Made by a program: the position numbers and the translations under genes. The notes under the pieces were generated by a model. It ran no database searches and was not told the origin of the DNA. It saw nothing but the letters and a program-made list of their open reading frames with translations. Positions 1 through 6,144 of a stretch of 7,341 bases of DNA are shown here, piece after piece. The first letter of the stretch is position 1. Every line of letters begins with the position of its first letter. Source of the DNA: an uncultured Pseudomonadota bacterium (GTDB taxonomy: Bacteria; Pseudomonadota; Gammaproteobacteria; Xanthomonadales; Ahniellaceae); assembly GCA_937996755.1 (NCBI GenBank), contig CALKUS010000191.1, positions 1 to 7,341 on the forward strand, read 5' to 3'.

Positions 1-1
1 C

Positions 2-250
2 GCCGAGCTGCCGCGCCTGCACGAGCGCGGCAACGCGGCGCTCGCCGTGATGGAGCGGCACCTGGCGACGAACGACTGGTTCGCGGCAGGGCGCTACACG
101 ATCGCCGACGTCGCGCTGTTCGCGTACACGCATTGTGCGGCGGATGGTGGGTTCGATCTTTCCGCGTACCCCGCGTTGAACCGCTGGCTCGATCGCGTGC
201 GGGCGCAGCCGGGGTTCGTCGAGATGGCCCCCGCGCCTGCAATCGCGTGA
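2..250 (+). CDS. Glutathione S-transferase family protein, C-terminal fragment (5' end outside the window)
   Basis: The reading frame is open from the first bases to a TGA at 248-250 and gives about 82 residues. The sequence is typical of the all-helical C-terminal domain of glutathione S-transferases. It has a GRYTIADVALFAY segment, the conserved N-capping box and helix after the substrate site, followed by YPALNRWLDRVRAQPGF, the usual last-helix signature. GSTs conjugate glutathione to electrophiles or act as glutathione-dependent reductases in the cytoplasm. The N-terminal thioredoxin-like domain, which holds the glutathione-binding and catalytic residue, is missing, so neither the GST class nor activity can be judged. 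A GTG at 47 and an ATG at 50 are in frame but are internal, because homology continues upstream of them. The gene converges on the kinase gene, and a REP pair starts 2 bp after its stop. Confidence 0.85.
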   Translation, partial: AELPRLHERGNAALAVMERHLATNDWFAAGRYTIADVALFAYTHCAADGGFDLSAYPALNRWLDRVRAQPGFVEMAPAPAIA

Positions 251-252
251 TC

Positions 253-325
253 CGTAGGGTGGGCAGCTCCGCTGCCCACGCGTGGTGGAATCGGACGCGT
301 GGGCAGCAGAGCTGCCCACCCTACG
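253..325. repeat. Inverted pair of GTAG-headed REP palindromes (SMAG-like dimer), probable bidirectional terminator
   Basis: Two 31-bp arms, 253-283 and 295-325, are reverse complements with one mismatch, separated by 11 bp. Each arm is itself a hairpin: GTGGGCAGC-TCC-GCTGCCCAC at 259-279 and GTGGGCAGC-AGA-GCTGCCCAC at 299-319. The tetranucleotide GTAG stands at the outer foot of both arms (254-257 on +, 321-324 as CTAC). This is the architecture of REP elements mobilised by RAYT (TnpA_REP) transposases, and of the GTAG-headed SMAG family known from Stenotrophomonas. It fills the gap between the convergent GST and kinase stops. It can therefore form a stable RNA hairpin in either direction and may stop read-through or protect 3' ends. 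No U-tract follows, so intrinsic termination is not certain. Confidence 0.85.
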
Positions 326-339
326 AATGCGATGCTGCG

Positions 340-2658
340 CTACTTTGCGGCGCGCGCCTTCTCGAGCTCCGCCCGCGCTTCCTTCGTCGCATCGAGCGCG
401 TGGTGGTCGGCGCCGTAGATGCGTGTCTTCATCGCCAGCGACTCGTCGAGGCGCGCCTGCGCTTCGTCCCAGCGCCCCAGCGCCGTCGCCGCCTTGCCCC
501 AGCCCTCGAGGATCTCCGCGACGACCGGGTGTTCGTTGCCGAACGTCTGCACGGCGCGCGCGTAGACGGTTCTCTGCGTCTCGAGCGATGCTTCCGCGTC
601 GCCGGCGTCGAGCTGGTAGTTGCCGTAGTTGTGGCGCGTCATGATCGCGCGCGGGTGCTGGTCGCCGAGCTTCGCGGAGAAACCCTCCGCCGCACGCCGG
701 TAGTACGCGCCGGACTCGGCGATCTTGCCGCCCTGGCGCAGCGCGCCGCCGAGGTTGCCGATCAGGCCGAGCGTGGCGGAGTGGTCGGCGCCATAGGTCT
801 TCTCGTAGTCGGGCAGCGCGTCCTTCAGCACGCGCTCGGCGTCGGCGTAGCGCTTCGCCTCGAGGAACAGCACGGCGAGGCTGTTGCGCACGCGCAGCGT
901 CTTCGGGTTCGCCGCGCCGTGCGTGCGTGTGAACATCGCGATGAGCGCGTCGAGCTCGCGCTGGCCTTCATCGAAGCGCCCGAGGTCGATCAGCACGATC
1001 GCGTGGTAGTACCGCGCGTTGCTGGCGCGATCGTCCTCGTCGCCGAGCTGGCGCGCGAGGCTCGCGGCGGCGGTGGCGGTGATCGCTTCCGCTTCCTTGA
1101 ATTGCCCGCGCTCGCGCAGCGCCCAGCCCAGGCCGACCTCGGCGATGCGCGTCTCCACCGCGTCGGGCCCGAGCGCAGTGCGCGCCGCTTCGACCACGCG
1201 CTGTCCTTCGCTCGCACCGCGTTCGGCGTCGCCCGTGTCGACCAGCGCGTCCACGTAGTGGCGCCCGACGGTCGCGAGTTGCGCGGCGGGCGCGCCGTTC
1301 GCCTGCGCGCGCTCGTAGGCCGATTTCGCGAAGGCGAGCGCGCGCTCGAAGTCGGCGAGGCCGGAATAGCTCTGCCCGATCACGTCCTCCACTTCGAGCA
1401 GCACGTCCGGCTGGCTCGCGAGCTCGCTGCGCGCCTTGCCGGCCGCTTCGTCCAGCACGAGGCGCAGCAGCGTCTTGTCGAGGTCGCGCGCGCGGTCGGG
1501 ATCGACGCCGCCGAGCACGTCGGCGAGCACGTCGGCCACCTTGCGCGCCTTCAGCGCCTCGCGCTCCGCGCGCTCGAGGCCCCAGAGCGCGGCGAACAGG
1601 CCGGCGACGAGCGCGAGCGCGATCGCGACGGATGCCGCGATCGCGCCGCGATGGCGACGTGCGAACTTCCGGATGCGGTAGCTGCGCGTCTGCGGCACGG
1701 CCGTCACGGCGTGCCCGCTGCGGTAGCGCTCGAGGTCCTCGGACAGCGCCTGCGCCGAGGGATAGCGTGCGTCGCGATCGGGCTCGGTCGCGTGCGCGAC
1801 GATCCAGCGCAGCTCGGCGGGGATCCTCGCGAGCACCGGCTCGCGCTCGCCGCCGCGCAGCGAGGCGAGCAGCCAGTCGTGCAGCTCGGCGCGCGTCGAA
1901 CGATCGGCGGCGAGGCGGTTGAACGCGCCGGGCGGCAGAAGCAGCCAGAGCAGGATCACGCCGAGCGAATACACGTCGCTGCGCGTGTCGATGCCGCGGC
2001 GATCGTTGCCGGTCTGCTCGGGGCTCATGTACGGCCCGGTGCCGGCGCGGTCGTAGCTCGGCGCGGCGTGTGCGTGGTCGCCGCGACCGATGCTGATCGC
2101 CACGCCGAAATCGATGATCTTCGGCTGCGGCACGCCGTCGACCGTCGTGACGAGCACGTTGCTGGGCTTCAGGTCGCGATGGATCATGCCGCGCTGGTGC
2201 GCGTGGTGGACGCCGCGCGCGAGCGCCGCGAACACGCGCAGGCGCGTGTCGAGCGGCGGATCCTGCTGCTCGCACCAGGCGTCGAGCGTGGCGCCGTCGA
2301 TCCACTCCATGGCGAACCACGGGTAGCCTTCCGGCGTGCGGCCCGCGTCGTAGACCTTCGCGATCGCGGGGTGGTCCATCTCGGCGAGCGCCTGGCGCTC
2401 GACCTCGAAATACGCCTCGGCGAGGCCGCCGAGCAATTGCCGCCGGATCAGCTTCAGCGCGACGGGCCGGCGCACGGGCTCCAGCTGCTCGGCGCGCAGG
2501 ACCTGGCCCATGCCGCCTTCGCCGACGAGGCGCTCGATGCGGTACGGGCCGAGCCGGCCGCCCGGCGCGAGCACGTCGGCCGCGGGCCCGGAGGATGGCG
2601 CTTCGTCGTCGAGCGCGGTGCGATCGGGATCAACGTCGTTCGGTCGCTGCGACGCCAT
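340..2658 (-). CDS. Transmembrane Ser/Thr protein kinase with C-terminal kinesin-light-chain-type TPR domain
   Basis: This is a 772-residue bacterial Hanks-type (PknB-like) kinase that transfers phosphate from ATP to Ser/Thr. All key elements are visible: Gly-rich loop GEGGMG (46-51), VALK with ATP-anchoring K69, alpha-C Glu E87, catalytic loop HRDLKPSN (160-167, base D162), DFG (183-185), activation-segment end GTGPYMSPEQ (206-215) and the alpha-F Asp in DVYSLGV (D228). A basic stretch (KFARRHRG) precedes one hydrophobic helix, about 338-358. This implies a cytoplasmic kinase and an extracytoplasmic C-terminus. Residues about 420-770 are TPR repeats with a Gly marker recurring every 42 residues (455, 497, 539, 581, 623, 665, 707, 749). 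That is the TPR_12/kinesin-light-chain pattern, probably a protein-binding sensor. The ATG at 2658 is supported by AGGGGA 5 nt upstream. The gene is divergent from the E1 gene, and no cognate phosphatase is in the window. Substrate unknown. Confidence 0.95.
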   Translation of the reverse strand: MASQRPNDVDPDRTALDDEAPSSGPAADVLAPGGRLGPYRIERLVGEGGMGQVLRAEQLEPVRRPVALKLIRRQLLGGLAEAYFEVERQALAEMDHPAIAKVYDAGRTPEGYPWFAMEWIDGATLDAWCEQQDPPLDTRLRVFAALARGVHHAHQRGMIHRDLKPSNVLVTTVDGVPQPKIIDFGVAISIGRGDHAHAAPSYDRAGTGPYMSPEQTGNDRRGIDTRSDVYSLGVILLWLLLPPGAFNRLAADRSTRAELHDWLLASLRGGEREPVLARIPAELRWIVAHATEPDRDARYPSAQALSEDLERYRSGHAVTAVPQTRSYRIRKFARRHRGAIAASVAIALALVAGLFAALWGLERAEREALKARKVADVLADVLGGVDPDRARDLDKTLLRLVLDEAAGKARSELASQPDVLLEVEDVIGQSYSGLADFERALAFAKSAYERAQANGAPAAQLATVGRHYVDALVDTGDAERGASEGQRVVEAARTALGPDAVETRIAEVGLGWALRERGQFKEAEAITATAAASLARQLGDEDDRASNARYYHAIVLIDLGRFDEGQRELDALIAMFTRTHGAANPKTLRVRNSLAVLFLEAKRYADAERVLKDALPDYEKTYGADHSATLGLIGNLGGALRQGGKIAESGAYYRRAAEGFSAKLGDQHPRAIMTRHNYGNYQLDAGDAEASLETQRTVYARAVQTFGNEHPVVAEILEGWGKAATALGRWDEAQARLDESLAMKTRIYGADHHALDATKEARAELEKARAAK

Positions 2659-2663
2659 GCTCG

Positions 2664-2669
2664 TCCCCT
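2664..2669 (-). promoter_or_regulatory. Shine-Dalgarno site of the kinase gene
   Basis: Read on the minus strand this is AGGGGA, five nucleotides upstream of the ATG at 2658. It fixes the start of the kinase gene. It is the only clear Shine-Dalgarno sequence seen for any of the four complete genes in the window. Confidence 0.65.
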
Positions 2670-2683
2670 GTGTGGACCCGCCG

Positions 2684-2689
2684 AGTGTA
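2684..2689 (-). promoter_or_regulatory. Candidate -10 box for the kinase gene
   Basis: The minus strand reads TACACT here (4 of 6 to TATAAT). This would place transcription start near 2677 and give a leader of about 19 nt containing the AGGGGA ribosome site. The -35 region, near 2706-2712, is a poor match to TTGACA, so the promoter would be weak or activator-dependent. The call rests on position and a short motif only. Confidence 0.35.
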
Positions 2690-2690
2690 T

Positions 2691-2712
2691 GTCGCCGCCG
2701 TGGCCCGGCGAC
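2691..2712. promoter_or_regulatory. Perfect 7-bp inverted repeat between the divergent promoters, operator candidate
   Basis: GTCGCCG (2691-2697) and CGGCGAC (2706-2712) form a perfect dyad with 8 bp between the arms. It lies between the two candidate -10 boxes (2684-2689 on -, 2724-2729 on +) and covers both weak -35 positions. A dimeric regulator bound here could affect both genes. In DNA this GC-rich a 7-bp dyad can arise by chance. Confidence 0.3.
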
Positions 2713-2729
2713 GGGCGCGCCCCTACAAT
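2701..2729 (+). promoter_or_regulatory. Candidate promoter of the fused E1 gene (-10 TACAAT)
   Basis: TACAAT at 2724-2729 matches TATAAT in 5 of 6 positions and stands out in GC-rich surroundings. The sequence 17 bp upstream (TGGCCC, 2701-2706) is a poor -35. Transcription would start near 2736. This leaves a 27-nt C/T-rich leader without a Shine-Dalgarno sequence before the ATG at 2763, and it rules out any start codon upstream of about 2736. Confidence 0.5.
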
Positions 2730-2762
2730 AGCGGCCTTTCCCGCCGCACCCCCTCGCTTCCG

Positions 2763-5042
2763 ATGGCCGTCAGCCCCGCTCCCATCCCGGCACGCAGCCG
2801 GCAGGTCAACCGTGCCGAAGTCGTCGACCAGAACTTCATCGAGTTCGTGCAGGCGCACGCCGGCCCGCGCTGGGCGAAGCCGCGCGCCGACCAGCCCGTT
2901 GCGCCCGGCAGCGCGCTGACCGCACACGCGTTCGTCGAGTTGTTCGAATCGCAGCTGGTCAGCCGCCACCTCGACCTGATGGCGCGCGTGCTGCGCGTGC
3001 AGAACAAGGTGTTCTACACGATCGGCAGCTCGGGCCACGAAGGCAACGCGATGGTCGCGCGCGCGACGCGCCACACCGACCCCGCGTTCCTGCACTACCG
3101 CTCCGGCGGCTTCATGGCCGAGCGCTTCCGCAAGCTGCCTGGCATGGATCCGATCATGGATTCCGCGCTCTCGTTCGCGGCGAGCAAGGACGACCCGGCG
3201 TCCGGCGGCCGCCACAAGGTGTGGGGCAGCAAGCCGCTCTGGGTGTTGCCGCAGACGTCCACGATCGGCAGCCATCCGCCGAAGGCGCTCGGGGCCGCGA
3301 TGGCGATCGAGCAGGCCGGCCGCATCGGCCACGCGCTGCCGATCCCGCCGGACAGCATCGCGATCTGCTCGTTCGGCGATGCGTCCGCCAACCATTCGAC
3401 GGCGCAGGGCGCGTTCAACGCCGCGCAGTGGACCTCGTACCAGGGCCTGCCGGCGCCCGTGCTGTTCGTCTGCGAAGACAACGGCATCGGCATCTCGACG
3501 AAGACGCCGGGCGGCTGGATCGCCAGCTCGTTCCGCAATCGCCCGGGCCTCGCGTATTTCCAGGCCGATGGGCTCGACCTCGCGGAGGGCTGGGCCGACG
3601 TGGTCGCCGCCGTCGAGCACTGCCGCCGCACGCGCCAGCCCACGTTCCTGCACCTGCAGACCGCGCGCCTGATGGGCCACGCCGGCACCGACTTCGAGGT
3701 CGAGTACCGCGCGATCGAGGAGCTGCTGAAGGCGGAAGCGCGCGACCCGCTGCTGCGCTCGGCCGACATCGCGCTTTCCTCGGGCCTGATGACGCGCGAC
3801 GAGCTGCTCGGCTGGTACGAGTCGTTCCGCACGCGCTGCATGGCCGCGGCCGAAGCCGCGGACCGGACGCCGAAGCTGATGACGCGCGAGGAAGTGATGG
3901 CGCCGCTGGCGCCGTACCATCGCGACGCGGTACTCGCCGAGGCGCGCCGCGCGCCCGCGCAGGATCGACGCCTCGCCGCGTTCGGCAGCGAGAAGGCGCT
4001 GCCCGAGAACCAGCCGCCGCGCCACCTCGCGATCCAGATCAACAACGCGCTGTTCGATGCGTTCTGCAAGTACCCCGAGTCGCTGCTGTTCGGCGAGGAC
4101 GTGGCGCAGAAGGGCGGCGTCTACACGGTCACGAAGGGCCTGCACAAGGCGTTCCGGAACGCGCGCGTGTTCAACACGTTGCTGGACGAGCAGACCATCC
4201 TCGGCCTGGCGCAGGGTTTCGGCACGTTCGACATGCTGCCGATCCCGGAGATCCAGTACCTCGCGTATTTCCACAACGCATGCGACCAGATCCGCGGCGA
4301 GGCCTGCTCGCTGCAGTTCTTCTCGAACGGCCAGTACCGCAACCCGATGGTCATGCGCGTGGCCGGGCTCGGCTACCAGCGCGGCTTCGGCGGCCATTTC
4401 CACAACGACAACTCGATCTCGGCGCTGCGCGACATTCCCAGCCTCGTGGTCGGCTGCCCGTCCCGCGGCGACGACGCGGTGCGGATGCTGCGCACGATGC
4501 TGGCGCTGGCGAAGGTCGACGGCCGCGTCTGCGCATTCCTCGAGCCGATCGCGCTCTACATGACGAAGGACCTGCACGAGGCCGGCGACGGCCAGTGGCT
4601 GTTCCCGTACCCGGCGTTCGACGAGGCGATGCCGCTGGGCGAGGGCCGCGTCTACGACGAGGCGGCGACCGACCTGCTGATCGTCAGCTTCGGCAACGGC
4701 GTGCCGATGAGCCTGCGGGCCGCGAAGGCGATCGAGGCCGCGCACGGCTGGAAGGTACGCGTGCTGGACCTGCGCTGGCTCGTGCCGCTCGACGCGGCCA
4801 CCATCGTGCGCCATGCGCGCGACTGTGCCCGCATCCTCGTGGTCGACGAGGGCCGCCGGAGCGCGGGCGTGGGCGAGGGCGTCATCACGGCCATCACCGA
4901 GGCCGGCCTGGGCGGCAAGCCGCTCGCACGGGTGGTGGGGGACGACACCTACACGCCGCTGGGCGGCGCCGCGAACACCATCCTGCCGTCCGACGCCGCG
5001 ATCGTGGCCGCGGCGGCTGCATTGACGGCTAGAGCCCGGTAG
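2763..5042 (+). CDS. Fused 2-oxoacid dehydrogenase E1, alpha and beta subunits in one chain (branched-chain/2-oxoisovalerate type)
   Basis: This 759-residue, thiamine-diphosphate-dependent enzyme should decarboxylate a 2-oxoacid and pass the acyl group to the lipoyl arm of an E2. Residues about 55-360 are E1 alpha. The TPP/Mg motif runs from GDASAN (205-210) to EDNGIGIS (238-245), and the active-site loop RLMGHAGTD (302-310) includes H306. After a linker, residues about 420-755 are E1 beta: FGEDVAQKGGV (443-453), LLDEQ with TPP-activating E476, PEIQYLAYFHNACDQI (495-510), a His region GGHFHNDN (543-550, H547 aligning with the catalytic His), and the C-terminal transketolase domain (about 635-755). 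Most relatives keep the subunits as two proteins of about 330-400 residues. The ATG at 2763 fits the TACAAT promoter; the next in-frame Met (73) would cut into E1 alpha. No E2 or E3 gene is nearby, so partner and substrate are uncertain (branched-chain 2-oxoacids preferred; pyruvate or acetoin possible). Confidence 0.9.
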   Translation: MAVSPAPIPARSRQVNRAEVVDQNFIEFVQAHAGPRWAKPRADQPVAPGSALTAHAFVELFESQLVSRHLDLMARVLRVQNKVFYTIGSSGHEGNAMVARATRHTDPAFLHYRSGGFMAERFRKLPGMDPIMDSALSFAASKDDPASGGRHKVWGSKPLWVLPQTSTIGSHPPKALGAAMAIEQAGRIGHALPIPPDSIAICSFGDASANHSTAQGAFNAAQWTSYQGLPAPVLFVCEDNGIGISTKTPGGWIASSFRNRPGLAYFQADGLDLAEGWADVVAAVEHCRRTRQPTFLHLQTARLMGHAGTDFEVEYRAIEELLKAEARDPLLRSADIALSSGLMTRDELLGWYESFRTRCMAAAEAADRTPKLMTREEVMAPLAPYHRDAVLAEARRAPAQDRRLAAFGSEKALPENQPPRHLAIQINNALFDAFCKYPESLLFGEDVAQKGGVYTVTKGLHKAFRNARVFNTLLDEQTILGLAQGFGTFDMLPIPEIQYLAYFHNACDQIRGEACSLQFFSNGQYRNPMVMRVAGLGYQRGFGGHFHNDNSISALRDIPSLVVGCPSRGDDAVRMLRTMLALAKVDGRVCAFLEPIALYMTKDLHEAGDGQWLFPYPAFDEAMPLGEGRVYDEAATDLLIVSFGNGVPMSLRAAKAIEAAHGWKVRVLDLRWLVPLDAATIVRHARDCARILVVDEGRRSAGVGEGVITAITEAGLGGKPLARVVGDDTYTPLGGAANTILPSDAAIVAAAAALTARAR

Positions 5043-5053
5043 CCGATCCGGCT

Positions 5054-5059
5054 TATCAT
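5054..5059 (+). promoter_or_regulatory. Candidate -10 box for a leaderless cyclase transcript
   Basis: TATCAT (5 of 6 to TATAAT) ends 6 nt before the ATG at 5066, so the expected transcription start falls on the A of the start codon. No purine-rich ribosome site precedes this ATG. The -35 position is poor; a TTGACG at 5022-5027 is 26 bp away, too far for normal spacing. Co-transcription with the E1 gene, 23 bp upstream, is the alternative. Confidence 0.4.
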
Positions 5060-5065
5060 CGACCC

Positions 5066-5968
5066 ATGTCCGAGTCGCAGCCGACCACCATCCTGTTCGC
5101 CGACGTCAGCGGCAGCACGAAGCTGTTCGAGCTGCGCGGCGACGTGATCGCCCGGCAGCTGATCGCCGCGGTGCTGAACGCACTCGGCGAGGTCGCGAGC
5201 CGCCACGGTGGTCGCGTGATCAAGACGATCGGCGACGAGGTGATGTGCGCGTTCCCGGGCGCGGTGAACGGCCTGCTCGCGTCGACCGACATGCAGAAGC
5301 GCGTGGCGCACGACATCGGCTTCGCGAAGGAGAACCTCGCGATCCGCATCGGCCTGCACCACGGCGACGCGCTGCACGAGGACGGCGACGTGTACGGCGA
5401 CGCGGTGAACACGGCCGCGCGCATGGCGTCGCTCGCGAAGCGCGAGCAGATCGTCACGACCGCCAGCACGGTCGAGGGCGTCACGGCGGGTGCCGTGCGT
5501 TCGCGCTCGCTCGGCACGGCGCGCGTGAGCGGCAAGATGCTGCCGATCGAGATCGTCGACATCCTCTGGCAGGAGGACATGGCGAACGTCACGACGGTGC
5601 AGCGCGCGATCCGGCTGGACAGCCTGCCGAACGCGATGGCGCCGAAGCTGACGCTGAAGTACAAGGGCCGCACGTTCGAGCTGTCGCCCACGTCGCCGCC
5701 GTTCACGCTCGGCCGCGAGGCGAACTCCAGCCTCGTGATCGACGCCGAGTGGGTATCGCGCAACCACGCGATGATCGAGTACAAGCGCGGCTACTTCATG
5801 CTGTCCGACCGCAGCACGAACGGCACCTGGGCCAAGCTCGGCGAAGACGACGAGCTGCGCCTGCACCGCGACGAGATCCACCTGCGCAAGACCGGCACGA
5901 TCAGCCTCGGCCAGGCCGGCGCCGTCAACAAGGAAGACGTCCTCGCGTTTACCTGCACGGGCGTCTAG
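5066..5968 (+). CDS. Class III adenylate/guanylate cyclase with C-terminal FHA domain
   Basis: This is a 300-residue soluble protein with no signal peptide or membrane helix. Residues about 7-165 form a class III cyclase catalytic domain. The metal-binding Asp residues are D13 (FADVSGST) and D57 (KTIGDEVM), the purine-selecting pair is K53 and D108 (DVYGDAVN), and the transition-state residues are N115 and R119 (NTAARM). All six canonical positions are present and the Lys/Asp pair favours ATP, so it should make cAMP. Residues about 205-290 form an FHA domain with the phospho-threonine-binding signature: GR (R217), SRNH (S231, H234) and STNGTW (N252). FHA domains recognise phospho-Thr peptides, so activity or location may depend on a Ser/Thr kinase; one is encoded 2.4 kb upstream. 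The gene lies 23 bp after the E1 gene on the same strand. Only in vitro assay would settle cAMP versus cGMP. Confidence 0.93.
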   Translation: MSESQPTTILFADVSGSTKLFELRGDVIARQLIAAVLNALGEVASRHGGRVIKTIGDEVMCAFPGAVNGLLASTDMQKRVAHDIGFAKENLAIRIGLHHGDALHEDGDVYGDAVNTAARMASLAKREQIVTTASTVEGVTAGAVRSRSLGTARVSGKMLPIEIVDILWQEDMANVTTVQRAIRLDSLPNAMAPKLTLKYKGRTFELSPTSPPFTLGREANSSLVIDAEWVSRNHAMIEYKRGYFMLSDRSTNGTWAKLGEDDELRLHRDEIHLRKTGTISLGQAGAVNKEDVLAFTCTGV

Positions 5969-6038
5969 GCGTTCGGGCGACAGCGTTCGGCCGAAGGTGG
6001 GAGCCCGTCCGGCCAGCGCTATTCGCGCTGGCGTTCGG
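5969..6038 (+). repeat. Three copies of GCGTTCGG and a short hairpin after the cyclase gene
   Basis: The 8-mer GCGTTCGG occurs at 5969-5976, 5983-5990 and 6031-6038. The second copy overlaps the palindrome TTCGGCCGAA (5986-5995). Between the second and third copies, CCAGCGC-TATTC-GCGCTGG (6013-6031) forms a 7-bp hairpin. This begins a 228-bp non-coding interval that is almost continuously palindromic. The function of these units is unknown; they may be decayed REP-like copies. Confidence 0.5.
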
Positions 6039-6040
6039 GG

Positions 6041-6066
6041 GAAACGTCGCCCGATGGCGACGTTTC
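6041..6066. terminator. Perfect 10-bp hairpin 3' of the cyclase gene, possible terminator or palindromic repeat
   Basis: GAAACGTCGC (6041-6050) and GCGACGTTTC (6057-6066) pair perfectly around a 6-nt loop, 72 bp after the cyclase stop. GGG at 6038-6040 could extend the stem with CCC at 6071-6073 across a 4-nt bulge. No U-tract follows, so it is not a classical intrinsic terminator. It may instead stabilise the 3' end of the E1-cyclase mRNA or be a repeat of its own family. Confidence 0.45.
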
Positions 6067-6078
6067 AATTCCCGCCTC

Positions 6079-6118
6079 AGCCCTGTGGGCGATCGTCGGA
6101 GCGCACCCTGTGCGCGAC
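6079..6118 (+). repeat. REP-like palindromic unit(s) with degenerate GTAG head
   Basis: The main unit, 6095-6118, begins GTCGGAGC, forms the hairpin GCGCAC-CCT-GTGCGC (6101-6115) and ends GCGAC. Read with GTAG in place of GTCG, it has the same layout (head, GAGC, stem, GCGA tail) as the unit at 6145-6166. Just before it, AGCCC-TGT-GGGCGA (6079-6092) is a shorter hairpin ending in the same GGGCGA tail and may be an eroded copy. Both lie in the same orientation as the left arm of the following dimer. Confidence 0.55.
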
Positions 6119-6144
6119 CCGCTCTGCCCGAACACGCGATCGCG

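Noticed and set aside
251..339. Transposon terminal inverted repeats around an insertion
   Set aside because: The arms are only 11 bp apart with nothing between them and are individually palindromic. This fits a REP dimer rather than an insertion sequence or MITE with distinct ends.
133..2919. 928-codon plus-strand open frame, the longest in the window
   Set aside because: It lies antisense to the kinase gene. Its translation is Arg/Ala/Val-rich with no recognisable domain, while the minus-strand frame has a complete kinase and TPR domain. It is a shadow of GC-rich coding DNA.
2454..4814. 786-codon minus-strand open frame across the E1 gene
   Set aside because: It has low-complexity Arg/His/Ala composition and no motifs, and it overlaps both the kinase start and the intact E1 gene. 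It is a GC-driven shadow.
3221..5032. 603-codon plus-strand frame inside the E1 gene
   Set aside because: It is the Arg/Gly-rich alternate frame of the E1 gene. There is no evidence of frameshifting or a domain, and the E1 frame is uninterrupted.
5022..5059. TTGACG (5022-5027) as the -35 of the cyclase promoter
   Set aside because: The spacing to TATCAT is 26 bp, far from the usual 16-18 bp, and it lies within the E1 coding end. It is kept only as a coincidence.
6041..6073. CRISPR-like repeat (hairpin followed by GTTTCAATTCCC)
   Set aside because: The string resembles the end of some CRISPR repeats, but there is a single copy, no spacer periodicity and no cas gene.
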